From positions 3,038,001 to 3,102,000 of the forward strand of contig NZ_CP062803.1 of NCBI RefSeq assembly GCF_008801925.2: a DNA stretch of 64,000 bases, written 5' to 3'. The stretch comes from Cupriavidus basilensis (lineage in GTDB: Bacteria > Pseudomonadota > Gammaproteobacteria > Burkholderiales > Burkholderiaceae). The notes below the pieces were generated by a model. That model was not told the origin of the DNA. It made no database searches and was given only the letters and a program-made list of their open reading frames with translations. This document shows positions 40,715 to 50,063 of the stretch, piece by piece. The translations under genes were made by a program, and so were the position numbers. Numbering within the stretch: position 1 is the first letter of the stretch; the number at the start of each line of letters is the position of its first letter.

Positions 40715-42349
40715 ATGACCGCCACACGCCGCACACGCCACACTTCCAGCCTCACCGCCATGATGCCGCGCCGCGCGCTGCTGCAAGCCGGTGCCGCGCT
40801 CGCGCTCGGCAGTGCCGCGCTGATGCTGTTGCCCGCCGGTGCGGCGCAGGCTGAAGACCTGCGCATCGGCTTGTCCGCCGACGTGACTTCGATGGACCCG
40901 CAGTGGAACAACTCCGGCCCCAACAACGCCATCGCGCTGCATATCTTCGAGTCGCTGGTGTTCCTCGACAAGAACGCCCGCTACATCCCCGGCCTGGCGC
41001 TGTCGTGGAAACCGGTCAACGCCATCACCTGGGAAATCAAGCTGCGCCCCAACGTGAAATGGCATGACGGCACGCCGTTTACCAGCGAAGACGTCAAGGC
41101 CTCGCTCGAGCGCCCCGACAAGCTCACCAACAGCCCGGGCTCCTTCACCAGCTACACGAAGCCGATCGCGCGCATCGACACGCCCGATCCGTTGACCGTG
41201 CGCCTGACCATGAGCGTGCCGAACTACGCCAACCTGGCCAACGACCTGAACAGCGTGCCGATCATGCCGAAGAAGGTAGCTGCCACGCTGAGCCAGGCGG
41301 ATTTCGACTCCGGCAAGGCGATGATCGGTACCGGCCCGTTCAAGTTCGTGCGCTTCGCGCGCGGGCAGGAAATCGTGATGGCAAAGAACCCCGACTACTG
41401 GGGCCCGAAGACGGAATGGGATCGCGCGATCTTTCGCATCATCACGGACAATGGCGCGCGCAGCGCGGCGCTGCTGTCCGGCGACGTCGACGTGATCGAA
41501 AGCGTGCCGTCCGCGGACGTGGCCAAGCTCAAGCAGAACCCCAAGTTCCGCATCGAGCAGCAGGTCTCGTGGCGCACCATCTTCTGGCAGATGGACCAGT
41601 CGCGCGACAACCCGCCCTACGTCACCGACAAGGCCGGCAAGCCGCTGGGCAAGAACCCCTTCAAGGACGCACGCGTGCGTGCCGCCATCAGCCACGCGCT
41701 GAACCGCGACGCCATCGTCAGCCGCATCATGGAAGGCCTGGCCGTGCCGGCCTCGTCGATCGTCTCGCCGCAGATCTTTGGCCACCCCGGCACCAAGCCG
41801 GATGCCTATGACCCCGAAGGCGCCAAGAAGCTGCTGGCCGCGGCGGGTTATCCGGATGGCTTCGGCCTGACGCTGCACGCCACCAACAACCGCTACCTGA
41901 ACGATGCCGCCGTGGCCCAGGCCACCGCCAGCATGCTCACGCGCATCGGCATCCAGACCAAGGTGGAAACGCTACCGGTCGCCGCGTACTTCACGCGCGC
42001 GCGCCAGGGCGACTTTGCCTTCGAGATGCTGGGCTGGGGGTCGGCAGCGGCCGACGTGGCGCTGCGATCGATCACTGGCACGCCGAACCCCAAGACGGGA
42101 TATGGCACGTGGAACTGGGGCAAATACAGCAATACCCAGCTCGACCAGCTGATCGAGAAATCGCTGACCACGGTGAGCAGCGATAAGGCCCGCGAGGAGA
42201 ACGCTCGCGCCGCAGCCAGGTTCGCCCTGGCCGACCACGCCATCATCCCCTCGCACAGCCAGCTGGCGATGTGGGCCATGCGCAAGGACCTGAAGTACGA
42301 AGCACGCACCGACGAATGGTCGCTGGCGCAGTTCTTCCACAAGCAGTAA
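40715..42349 (+). CDS. ABC transporter periplasmic peptide-binding protein (family 5)
   Basis: A 544-residue solute-binding protein of the DppA/OppA family. The N-terminal signal is unusually long and contains a twin arginine before the hydrophobic core (MPRRALLQAGAALALGSAA), so Tat export is possible; cleavage is likely after GAAQA. The mature protein starts EDLRIGLSADVTSMDPQ. Family motifs EIKLRPNVKWHDGTPF and ALNRDAIV are intact. AGGAG precedes the ATG at 40715. No permease or ATPase gene is adjacent, so it must work with components encoded elsewhere. The ligand is unknown. Confidence 0.9.
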   Translation: MTATRRTRHTSSLTAMMPRRALLQAGAALALGSAALMLLPAGAAQAEDLRIGLSADVTSMDPQWNNSGPNNAIALHIFESLVFLDKNARYIPGLALSWKPVNAITWEIKLRPNVKWHDGTPFTSEDVKASLERPDKLTNSPGSFTSYTKPIARIDTPDPLTVRLTMSVPNYANLANDLNSVPIMPKKVAATLSQADFDSGKAMIGTGPFKFVRFARGQEIVMAKNPDYWGPKTEWDRAIFRIITDNGARSAALLSGDVDVIESVPSADVAKLKQNPKFRIEQQVSWRTIFWQMDQSRDNPPYVTDKAGKPLGKNPFKDARVRAAISHALNRDAIVSRIMEGLAVPASSIVSPQIFGHPGTKPDAYDPEGAKKLLAAAGYPDGFGLTLHATNNRYLNDAAVAQATASMLTRIGIQTKVETLPVAAYFTRARQGDFAFEMLGWGSAAADVALRSITGTPNPKTGYGTWNWGKYSNTQLDQLIEKSLTTVSSDKAREENARAAARFALADHAIIPSHSQLAMWAMRKDLKYEARTDEWSLAQFFHKQ

Positions 42350-42360
42350 GCGTCTCGCGA

Positions 42361-42391
42361 GGCGGCGCCGGGCGTTGAACCCGGCGCCGCC
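42361..42391. terminator. Bidirectional hairpin between converging genes
   Basis: A perfect 12-base stem, GGCGGCGCCGGG (42361-42372) against CCCGGCGCCGCC (42380-42391), with a 7-base loop, sits between the converging peptide-binding-protein and spermidine-synthase-like genes. There is no clear T tract, so termination strength is uncertain. Confidence 0.55.
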
Positions 42392-42410
42392 AGCTAGCTG
42401 GCGGCTTGGA

Positions 42411-43307
42411 TCAGATCCGCAGGCCGTCTTCCTGGTTCGCGTTTGCCGCGCGCAAGCCCTTCACCCATTCCCGCGCCGGCAACCCGGTCGTATCCTCCAG
42501 CACCTTCGCGCGAATCTCCAGCACATCCCACGATACATCGATCGCCGGCCCATTGAAGGCAAGCGCAATGACATTGCCGTCATGCACTTCGGGGAACACC
42601 AGCACGCGGTTATCAAACGCTTCACAGATCCGCACGATGTTCTTCGGGAAGCTGTCGTGGTCGCCGAACAGGTTGATCGTCATCACGCCCGGCGCCTTGA
42701 GCACGCGCCGGCACGCCTTGTAGAACGCCGTAGTGTCAAGCACCGGCCCGCGCGCGGTGGCGTCATACAGGTCCACCTGCAGCACATCCAGCGCGCCGGT
42801 GTGCGCGCCATCCATCACGTAGTCCCACGCATCCTGCTCCCGCACGGTAAGGCGCTCGTCGTCTTCACGCAGGCCGAACATGCTGCGGCCCGCAATGATC
42901 ACGGCCGGGTTGAGCTCCACCGCCGTCACGCGCGCGCGGCTGAACTGGCGATGGCAGAACTTGGTGAGCGCAGCCGCGCCCAGGCCCAGCTGCGTCACGT
43001 GAAACTCCGGCGCCGAGGGCGACAGGAACAACAGCCACGCCATCATCTGCTGCGCGTACTCCAGCTCGATGGCATCGGGCTTGCGCAGTCGCATGGCGCC
43101 TTGCACCCATTCGGTGCCGAAATGCAGGTAGCGCACACCGTCCATCTCGGAGAAGGTGACGGGCGCGAAGCGCGGGGTCATGCGCTTTTCCTCGCGCTGC
43201 GCTGCTTGCGCGCCGCGTGCGCCGCGTCCGTCCTCGGGGCTGCGTGCGCCGCGCGCGGGACGGCGCGAGGCCACGGCTTCAATCGATTTACGTTTGAGAA
43301 GAGTCAT
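42411..43307 (-). CDS. Spermidine synthase-like protein
   Basis: A 298-residue protein with the Rossmann fold of polyamine aminopropyltransferases. VTQLGLGAAALTKFCHRQF corresponds to the nucleotide-binding Gly-rich loop, VTAVELNPAVIIAGR to the acidic motif, and DVLQVDLYDATARGP to the active-site aspartate loop. The N-terminal 45 residues are basic and low in complexity. The DTSPxE-type substrate loop of genuine spermidine synthases is not obvious, so methyltransferase-like or other activity is possible. The start at 43307 (MTLLKRK) is one of several ATGs. Confidence 0.75.
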   Translation of the reverse strand: MTLLKRKSIEAVASRRPARGARSPEDGRGARGAQAAQREEKRMTPRFAPVTFSEMDGVRYLHFGTEWVQGAMRLRKPDAIELEYAQQMMAWLLFLSPSAPEFHVTQLGLGAAALTKFCHRQFSRARVTAVELNPAVIIAGRSMFGLREDDERLTVREQDAWDYVMDGAHTGALDVLQVDLYDATARGPVLDTTAFYKACRRVLKAPGVMTINLFGDHDSFPKNIVRICEAFDNRVLVFPEVHDGNVIALAFNGPAIDVSWDVLEIRAKVLEDTTGLPAREWVKGLRAANANQEDGLRI

Positions 43308-43382
43308 GGTGGTCAGCAAGAATACGTGTCAGCGTGCCGCCCAGCGGGGCGGCATGTCAGTCGGTTCGGATCAATCCGGGGC

Positions 43383-44138
43383 TCAGGCTTTGCCGAGCGC
43401 GCCCTGGGCACGCTGCAGCCACTCCCGGTTGTGCTCGCGGGCGTGGCGCGGCCAGTGCTTGCCGTCGTGCACGATCTCCGCGTACAGCGCCTGGGCGCGC
43501 TCGCGGTCGGCCGGCTCCCCCTGGGCCGTCAGCCAGTCGGCAAACAGGCAGCGCGCGGCGGCATCGCTGGCGCAGGTCAGCGCCTGCTCGAATGCGGCCC
43601 GCGTGCCGGGCGCGTCCGACGCGGCCAGCGCGCGGGCGTACAGCAATACAGGGTCCGCTTGCTGGCGGGCCTGGGGCTGGGAGGCAAACAAACGCTCCAG
43701 CGCGGCCACGGCAGCAACATGGCCACCGGTGGCGAACTGCGCGCGCGCCAGCCCCAGCAGCAGCGCCGGATCGGTGGCGAACGGCCCGCTGGCGGCGGCC
43801 TCATAGTGTTCCAGCGCGGCCTTGGGCTCGCCAGCCTCGAGCAAGGCGGCGCCCAGGCGCATGCGGTGATCGACGGTGGGCGCGCGGTCGAACGCGTCGC
43901 GCGCCTCGCGCACCGCGCGGTTGGGGTCGACCAACTGGCCAATGGCGCGCTTGGCGGCCCGCGCACCCCGCGTCTGGCGCAGCCCGGGCAGGTAGATGGC
44001 GAAGAAATACACCACGCTGCCCAGGCCCGGGAAGGCAAACAGGATCAGCAGCCAGTACATGTTCTGCTGGGTGCGCACCGCGTGCACGGCGAAGAACACG
44101 GCGATGATGACGTGAAAACCAATTCCTAGATACGGCAT
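43383..44138 (-). CDS. Membrane-anchored tetratricopeptide-repeat protein
   Basis: A 251-residue protein with two hydrophobic segments at the N-terminus (about 5-20 and 28-50), followed by TPR-like helical pairs (for example RMRLGAALLEAGEPKAALEHYEAA and the LLLGLARAQFATGGHVAAVAALERL stretch). The N-terminal part resembles phospholipase-D-nuclease N-terminal/PLDc_N regions in other TPR proteins. It would hold the repeat domain at the membrane for protein-protein contacts. No partner is evident among its neighbours. Confidence 0.75.
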   Translation of the reverse strand: MPYLGIGFHVIIAVFFAVHAVRTQQNMYWLLILFAFPGLGSVVYFFAIYLPGLRQTRGARAAKRAIGQLVDPNRAVREARDAFDRAPTVDHRMRLGAALLEAGEPKAALEHYEAAASGPFATDPALLLGLARAQFATGGHVAAVAALERLFASQPQARQQADPVLLYARALAASDAPGTRAAFEQALTCASDAAARCLFADWLTAQGEPADRERAQALYAEIVHDGKHWPRHAREHNREWLQRAQGALGKA

Positions 44139-44386
44139 TGTCTATCTATCCTGCAAAGCGTTGGCCGGCGGCCTTCCCACCGGCATGCATAGCCGTGATT
44201 GTGACAGATGCGGCCGGGGCGCCCGATGCGGCATGCTACTTGCTACTGTCACAAATGCCTTTTACGGTAAGGCTGTCTTGCGCTTACGTTCCGCGCCTGG
44301 CTTCACGGCCGGCCGGCCTGGCTTGCCTCACCAAAACCCGAGACGCTCCCTCCAACCCGGCCCTCCACGACAAAGGATCCGCAGAT

Positions 44387-45082
44387 ATGAGCTACATCCA
44401 CTTCATCGGTGGTGAAAAAGGCGGCGTCGGCAAATCGCTCGTCGCCCGCCTGCTAGCCCAGCATTTTATCGACCGGAGCATGCCGTTCCTGGGCTTCGAC
44501 ACCGACAAATCGCACGGCGCCTTGCTGCGCTTCTATGCCGACTTTGCCGCGCCCGCCGTGCTGGACAAGCACGACAGCCTGGACCCCATTATCGAGCACG
44601 CCGTGGAAGATCCACAGCGGCGCATCCTGGTCGACCTCGCGGCCCAGACGCAGCACGCACTTGCAAAATGGATGGACGACGCCGACGTGCTGGCGCTGGC
44701 CGAAGCCCATGGCCTGACGCTCACCTGGTGGCACGTGATGGATGCGGGCCGCGACTCGGTCGACCTGCTGCGCCAATGGCTTGACCAGTTCGGCGGCCGC
44801 ATCAAGCTGGTGCTGGTCCTCAACGAAGTCCGCGGCGATCGCTTCGAGATCCTGGAAGCCTCGGGCGAACGCGCCCGCGCCGAAGCGCTGGGCGCCAGCG
44901 TGATGACGCTGCGCCACCTGCCCGATACGACCATGCAGAAGATCGACCAGCAAAGCACCAGCTTCTGGGCCGCGGTCAATCATCCGGACCGCGCCGCCAC
45001 CGGGCTCGGCATGCTGGAGCGCCAGCGCGTCAAGGTCTGGCTGAACCGGGCGTATGGGGAGATGGCTGCGCTGGCGTTGTGA
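44387..45082 (+). CDS. Orphan ParA/MinD-type ATPase
   Basis: A 231-residue P-loop ATPase of the ParA/Mrp/CobQ class. The deviant Walker A motif is GGEKGGVGKS (residues 8-17), with the signature lysine early in the loop. A switch region follows (FLGFDTDKSHGALLRF) and a hydrophobic strand ILVDLAAQTQ acts as Walker B. There is no ParB gene or Fe-S scaffold nearby. A chromosomal parAB pair is normally beside gidAB, so this is a separate paralogue of unknown cargo. I chose ATG 44387 because similarity begins there and AAAGGA precedes it. Confidence 0.8.
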   Translation: MSYIHFIGGEKGGVGKSLVARLLAQHFIDRSMPFLGFDTDKSHGALLRFYADFAAPAVLDKHDSLDPIIEHAVEDPQRRILVDLAAQTQHALAKWMDDADVLALAEAHGLTLTWWHVMDAGRDSVDLLRQWLDQFGGRIKLVLVLNEVRGDRFEILEASGERARAEALGASVMTLRHLPDTTMQKIDQQSTSFWAAVNHPDRAATGLGMLERQRVKVWLNRAYGEMAALAL

Positions 45083-45190
45083 GTGGAAGCGCCGCCAGTG
45101 GAATCGCTGTGAATGGAAGCGTTGCGAGGCAGATCGCTGGCGGCCGGGCGCTGTTGTCAAAGCAGCACCCGCCCCATCGCCCGCATCTCG

Positions 45191-45411
45191 GTTGACTGCC
45201 CGCGTCTTGCCTTGCCAATGCTGGGCGCGCAAATCGCGCTTGAGCACCTTGCCCGCACCGGACAAAGGCATCTGGTCCCGCAACGCGACCGTCTTCGGAC
45301 ATTTGTACCCGGCGATCAAACCGCGGCAGTGCGCACGGATATCGTCTTCGGTTGCCTGCATACCCGCCTTCAGGACGACGACCGCGTGGACCGCTTCGCC
45401 CACCGAACCGC
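45191..45411 (-). pseudogene. C-terminal remnant of an AMP-binding acyl-CoA synthetase
   Basis: On the minus strand, VGEAVHAVVVLKAGM, HCRGLIAGYKCPKTVALRD and PLSGAGKVLKRDLRAQHW follow one another exactly as in the C-terminal domain of acyl-CoA synthetases, including the catalytic lysine of GKVLK. Everything upstream of VGEAV is missing, and the usual stop codon after the final Val-Asn is read through (CGA). Only about 74 codons remain, in a 382-base gap between the ParA-like gene and a membrane-protein gene. It is a deletion relic. Confidence 0.8.
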
Positions 45412-45464
45412 GCGGCACCTGGGGGCGGGTCATCGTGCCCGCGCGAGCCGCGCCTCGGGTTGCG

Positions 45465-45992
45465 CTAGTTGTCAGCCCGCTCGGCCGGCTTCGTGGGCAA
45501 CGGACCAAAGACGATCCTCCTGAGCTTGTCGGGGCCGATCACGCGGGCCAGTTCGGCGAACAAGCAATAGTTGGCAATCAGCGTCACCAGCAGGATCTGG
45601 ATGGCCCAGAAATGCGGCCAGTTGATCTCGGCAAGCAGCCGATGGTTGGCGGCAACCAGGCCGGGCGCTTCCTTCCAGTAATCGAACAGGTGCTCCAGGT
45701 AATGCACGAGCAACGCCACCAGGGTGTAGATCAACGTCCTCCAGCCGGCATTCCAGATCAGCGGCTTCTCGGGAAAACGATTGACGAACGGCAGCAGGTT
45801 GGCGAGCAGCACGCATTTCCCGAGTACCAGGGCGGCGATCGTCACCGAGGCCGAAGTCGGCAGCGAGATGCCAGCATCCCGGGTCATCAACGTGCGAACG
45901 ATCGCGACGATGTGGAGGATGACAAAGAAGAAGAGCGTCGGCGGCAGCATCTCCATGAACTCATGCTTGATCGTGGCGGCCAGCTTGTTCAT
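45465..45992 (-). CDS. Small integral membrane protein of unknown family
   Basis: A 175-residue protein with four hydrophobic segments (about 15-35, 47-66, 84-104, 127-148). It begins MNKLAATIKHEFMEML; HYLEHLFDYWKEA and HFWAIQILLVTLIANYCLF stand out. I do not recognise the family with certainty. It shares direction with the PLP enzyme gene 40 bases upstream and could be co-transcribed with it. Confidence 0.7.
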   Translation of the reverse strand: MNKLAATIKHEFMEMLPPTLFFFVILHIVAIVRTLMTRDAGISLPTSASVTIAALVLGKCVLLANLLPFVNRFPEKPLIWNAGWRTLIYTLVALLVHYLEHLFDYWKEAPGLVAANHRLLAEINWPHFWAIQILLVTLIANYCLFAELARVIGPDKLRRIVFGPLPTKPAERADN

Positions 45993-46031
45993 ATGGATAT
46001 TCCGTCCAGTTTGACACTGCGAAATCCAGCG

Positions 46032-47177
46032 CTAGGGTGCGCCCCGAATCCCTAGCCCGGCAGCCTCGATCCCTGCGGCCTGCCGGGTCAGCAGCGGTTC
46101 GCCGTTGACTGCGCGAGCGATCAGGGCATCGGGCTGCGCGACGGGAATTCCCTGCGCCCGGTACCATGCATCATCATAGTAAGTATTGCCATAGCGTTCA
46201 CCGCTATCACACAGCAGGCCGACGATGGCGCCCTGCTCGCCCGCCGCCGCCATCCGCTCGGCCAGGTACAGCACACCAACGAAGTTAGTGCCTGTCGAGC
46301 CGCCCACGCGACGCCCGAGGCGCGCGGCCAGATAGCGCATTGCGGCAAAGGACAAGGCATCGGGCACCTTGAGCATCGCATCGATGCACGTCGGAATAAA
46401 GGAGCGCTCGACACGCGGGCGGCCGATGCCCTCGATCCTAGATCCGACATCCAGGCTCAGGCTGCTGTCCGGCTGGCCCGCCAGCGTACTTTTGAAATAG
46501 TCAAAAAATACGGAGTTCTCCGGGTCGGCGCAAAGAATGCGGGTGCTATGCCGGCTGTAGGCTACGTAGCGGCCCAATGTTGCGACGGTGCCACCGGTAC
46601 CTCCGCTGGCCACGAGCCACGTCGGAACCGGATGTTCCTCGTCAGCCATCTGCTTGAAAATCGACTCGGCGATATTGTTGTTGGCGCGCCAGTCGGTGGC
46701 ACGCTCCGCATAGGTGAACTGGTCCATGAAATGGCCTCCGGTTTCCACCGCTATGCAGTGCGACTCCGTATAGATGTCCGCCGGATTGGCAACCAGTTGG
46801 CAGCGCCCGCCATAGAATTCGATCGCTTCGATTTTCGCCCTTGAGGTACCCGCCGGAATCACCGCCACAAAGGGCAAGCCGAGCAGCCTGGCAAAGTAAG
46901 CTTCGGAGATGGCCGTCGAGCCGCTGGACGCCTCCACGACGGTGCTTTTTTCGTTCAGCCAGCCATTGCAAAGCGCGTAGAGAAACAGCGATCTCGCCAG
47001 GCGATGTTTCAGGCTGCCGGTCGGATGGCTGGATTCATCCTTGAAATAGAAGCGGATTTGCGGATATCCCGGCAGGTCCAGCGGAATCAGGTGCGTATCG
47101 GCGCAGCGGTTGAAGTCGGCTTCGATCTTGCGAATCGCTTCGCGGGTCCAGTCAGAGCGTGGCATGGGGACCTTCAC
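46032..47177 (-). CDS. PLP-dependent cysteine synthase-family protein (Cds1-like)
   Basis: A 381-residue fold-type II PLP enzyme. The Schiff-base lysine is K57 in [11 protein letters not shown], the substrate loop is [13 protein letters not shown] and the phosphate cup is [12 protein letters not shown]. The length and the C-terminal [20 protein letters not shown] are those of the L-cysteine desulfhydrase Cds1 branch rather than of CysK/CysM. Such enzymes release sulfide from cysteine. An alternative start four codons downstream (MPRSDW) is possible. It lies next to a small membrane-protein gene. Confidence 0.85.
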   Translation of the reverse strand: MKVPMPRSDWTREAIRKIEADFNRCADTHLIPLDLPGYPQIRFYFKDESSHPTGSLKHRLARSLFLYALCNGWLNEKSTVVEASSGSTAISEAYFARLLGLPFVAVIPAGTSRAKIEAIEFYGGRCQLVANPADIYTESHCIAVETGGHFMDQFTYAERATDWRANNNIAESIFKQMADEEHPVPTWLVASGGTGGTVATLGRYVAYSRHSTRILCADPENSVFFDYFKSTLAGQPDSSLSLDVGSRIEGIGRPRVERSFIPTCIDAMLKVPDALSFAAMRYLAARLGRRVGGSTGTNFVGVLYLAERMAAAGEQGAIVGLLCDSGERYGNTYYDDAWYRAQGIPVAQPDALIARAVNGEPLLTRQAAGIEAAGLGIRGAP

Positions 47178-47334
47178 TGAAATGACTGCGAACAGAACAA
47201 TGGCCTTGGGCGCCCGGCACGGCTTCGCGCCGGTTGGCCTATCGAGATTTCGATGATAGACGCCCGAGCGGCTCTGCGGTAATTTGCCCTTCTGCGGCAG
47301 CCGACGGCTTGCCCGCCGGCACGAATATCAGCGC

Positions 47335-47853
47335 TTAGTTCAGCAGCGCACGCCACAACGCCAGCTTCTGCTCAAAATTGCGCGCCGCATGTGCCGGGCT
47401 CGATGAGGGCAGCACCACAGTCTCATAGCCTGCCGCCTCAAACTGCGCGGCGAAACGACCCGACGTACCGCCGTTGAAGCCGACGCGGCGCAACGCAGGC
47501 GCCAGCGCCTTGAGCCGCACGAAGTCGTTGGCCTGCGCATGGCGGATATTGCTGTCCAGGCTGCCCTCGCGCACGCAGGCGCCGAGCACATCCCACACGC
47601 CGATGCCGTGGGACAGGAGCCGCGCCAACCGGTCGGCGTAAGGCAAATCAGGCAGGGGCTCGCCGGTCAGCGCGCCCAGCAGCGGCCAGAACTGGTTGCG
47701 CGGATGCGCGTAATACTGCTGCGCCGCCAGCGATGCCTCCCCGGGAAAGCTGCCCAGCACCAGCACGCGGATATGCCGATCGATGACCGGTGCAAGGCCT
47801 TGCTGTAGATCGGGGGGAAGAACCAGAGGGGATGCGGGAGATGGGACGGGCAT
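47335..47853 (-). CDS. DNA-deoxyinosine glycosylase (UDG superfamily)
   Basis: A 172-residue uracil-DNA-glycosylase-fold protein of the hypoxanthine-DNA glycosylase branch. VLVLGSFPGEASL is motif 1 and YYAHPRNQFWPLLGAL follows as in that family. IGVWDVLGACVREGSLDSNI and the motif 2 loop LPSSSPAHA are present. It would excise deaminated bases (hypoxanthine, perhaps uracil) from DNA. I chose the ATG at 47853; the longer frame upstream has no similarity. Confidence 0.85.
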   Translation of the reverse strand: MPVPSPASPLVLPPDLQQGLAPVIDRHIRVLVLGSFPGEASLAAQQYYAHPRNQFWPLLGALTGEPLPDLPYADRLARLLSHGIGVWDVLGACVREGSLDSNIRHAQANDFVRLKALAPALRRVGFNGGTSGRFAAQFEAAGYETVVLPSSSPAHAARNFEQKLALWRALLN

Positions 47854-47980
47854 GGGTTGAGTGTACTTGGCCCCGGCAGAGGACAGGCGCCTGCGCGGCT
47901 TGCATGCAGCATGCTTGCCGTCGGCGCCCGCCCTCTCCCGGTCCCTCCCGCAGACCGGGGAGGGCGCAAACCCGCTGCGC

Positions 47981-49894
47981 TTACGCCAGCAGCTTGTTGA
48001 CGCGCCGCACGTAGATCGACGGATCTTCGAGCGTGCCGCCCTCGGCCAGCAGGGCCTGGTCGAACAGCACGTGCACACGGTCGCCGAAGGCGTCATCCGT
48101 GGGACCGGCCTCCACCAGCGCGCGCAGCTTTTTCACCAGCGCGTGGTCGGGGTTCAGCTCCAGGATGGGCTGGGCGTCGGGCGCCTTCTGGCCGGCCTGC
48201 TTCAGCAGGCGTTGCAGGTAGCCGCTCATGTCGCCTTCGTCCGACACCAGGCAGGATGCCGACTCGGTCAGGCGCAGCGTGACGCGCACGTCCTTGGCCT
48301 TGCCTTCAAGCACGGCCTTGGCGCGTTCCAGCACGTCCTTCCAGTCGCCTTCGGCCTTTTCCTGCTCGGCCTTCTCGTCGGCGTCGGCCAGCGCGCCAAG
48401 CTCCAGGTCGCCGCGTGCCACCGAGACCAGTTCCTTGCCATCGAATTCGCGCAGGAAGGACAGCATCCATTCGTCCACGCGGTCCGTCAGCAGCAGGACT
48501 TCGATGCCCTTCTTGCGGAACACTTCCAGGTGCGGGCTCGACTTGGCCGCGGCCCAGCTATCGGCCGTGACGTAGTAGATCTTGTCCTGGCCTTCCTTCA
48601 TGCGGCCCACGTAGGCAGCCAGCGCCACGCTCTGCTCGGCGCTGTCCTGATGCGTGGAGGCAAAGCGCACCAGCTTGGCGATGCGCTCCAGGTTGGCGGC
48701 GTCTTCGCCCAGGCCTTCCTTGAGCACCTGGCCGAACTGCTGCCAGAAGGTGGTGTACTTGGCGCGTTCGGCTTCGTCCTCGCTGTCCGCCAGCGTTTCC
48801 AGCATCGACAGCACGCGCTTGGTGCAGCCTTCGCGGATGGCCTTCACGTCGCGGCTTTCCTGCAGCAGTTCGCGCGAGACGTTGAGCGGCAGGTCGGCCG
48901 AATCCACCACGCCCTTGACGAAGCGCAGGTATGCCGGCAGCAGCTGCTCGGCATCGTCCATGATGAAGACGCGCTTCACATAGAGCTTGAGGCCGGCCTT
49001 GTGGTTGCGGTCCCACATATCGAACGGCGCGCGCGCCGGCACGTACAGCAGCTGCGTGTATTCGCTGCGGCCTTCGACGCGGTTATGGGTGTAGGCCAGC
49101 GGCGCTTCGTTGTCGTGCGCGATGTGCTGGTAGAAAGCGTTGTACTGCTCTTCGGTGATGTCCGACTTGGAGCGGGTCCACAGGGCGCTGGCCTGGTTCA
49201 CGCTTTCCCACTCGCCGGTGGCCTTGTAGGCGCTGGCCTCGGCATCCCAGACTTCCTTGGGCATGCGGATCGGCAGCGAGATGTGGTCGGAATACTTCTG
49301 GATGATGCCCTTGATCTTCCAGGCGGAGAGGAAATCGTCCTCGCCTTCGCGCAGGTGCAGCGTGATGGTGGAACCGCGCTCGGCACGATCGATGGCATCG
49401 ACGGTGAACTCGCCGTCGCCTGCGCTTTCCCAGCGCACGGCTTCGCTGGCGGGCAGGCCGGCGCGGCGCGTTTCCACGGTGACCTTGTCAGCCACGATGA
49501 ACGCCGAATAGAAGCCCACGCCGAACTGGCCGATCAGGGCGGCATCCTTCTGCTGGTCGCCGGAGAGCTGCTGGAAGAATTCCTTGGTGCCCGAGCGGGC
49601 GATGGTGCCAAGGTTGCGGATCGCCTCGTCGCGGCTCATGCCGATGCCGTTGTCGGTGATCTTCAGCGTGCGGGCCTTGGCGTCGGCCTCGATACGGATC
49701 GCCAGGTCGGCGTCGTTCTCAAGCAGGGCCGGATTGGCAATCGCCTCGAAGCGCAGCTTGTCAGTGGCGTCGGAAGCATTCGAAACCAGCTCGCGCAGGA
49801 AAATTTCCTTGTTGCTGTACAGCGAGTGGATCATCAGGTGCAGCAGTTGCTTCACTTCCGCCTGGAAGCTCATCGTCTCGTGCGGTGCGGTCAT
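47981..49894 (-). CDS. htpG: Molecular chaperone HtpG (Hsp90)
   Basis: A 637-residue Hsp90 chaperone. The N-terminal ATPase domain shows [17 protein letters not shown], the [20 protein letters not shown] and [15 protein letters not shown] motifs (in overlapping pieces), and the middle-domain catalytic arginine region [11 protein letters not shown]. The C-terminal dimerisation domain is complete. It follows typical heat-shock gene length, but I could not identify a sigma32 promoter with confidence in the approximately 170 bases upstream. Confidence 0.97.
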   Translation of the reverse strand: MTAPHETMSFQAEVKQLLHLMIHSLYSNKEIFLRELVSNASDATDKLRFEAIANPALLENDADLAIRIEADAKARTLKITDNGIGMSRDEAIRNLGTIARSGTKEFFQQLSGDQQKDAALIGQFGVGFYSAFIVADKVTVETRRAGLPASEAVRWESAGDGEFTVDAIDRAERGSTITLHLREGEDDFLSAWKIKGIIQKYSDHISLPIRMPKEVWDAEASAYKATGEWESVNQASALWTRSKSDITEEQYNAFYQHIAHDNEAPLAYTHNRVEGRSEYTQLLYVPARAPFDMWDRNHKAGLKLYVKRVFIMDDAEQLLPAYLRFVKGVVDSADLPLNVSRELLQESRDVKAIREGCTKRVLSMLETLADSEDEAERAKYTTFWQQFGQVLKEGLGEDAANLERIAKLVRFASTHQDSAEQSVALAAYVGRMKEGQDKIYYVTADSWAAAKSSPHLEVFRKKGIEVLLLTDRVDEWMLSFLREFDGKELVSVARGDLELGALADADEKAEQEKAEGDWKDVLERAKAVLEGKAKDVRVTLRLTESASCLVSDEGDMSGYLQRLLKQAGQKAPDAQPILELNPDHALVKKLRALVEAGPTDDAFGDRVHVLFDQALLAEGGTLEDPSIYVRRVNKLLA

Positions 49895-50063
49895 GGTTCT
49901 CCTCTTAACAATCTTGGCTAACTTGGCTGATTTGGGAATCTGGGCAATGTGACGGGCCGGCAGCCCGGGGACTGCGGGCCGGCGTCAGGCCGGTGACCCG
50001 AGACATAAGGGCATCCGAGCGGTTTTCAAGACATGGACCGGCTAGGACCAGGTTGGGACCCGG

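Noticed and set aside
44453..44717. ParB or centromere-like repeats near the ParA-type ATPase
   Set aside because: I looked for parS-like TGTTTCACGTGAAACA and for iterated sites beside the gene and saw none.
44453..45508. A single 351-codon minus-strand gene including the acyl-CoA synthetase fragment
   Set aside because: The part below about 45190 is antisense to the ParA-like gene and non-homologous, and the part above about 45411 has no similarity. Only the central 74 codons are a genuine relic.
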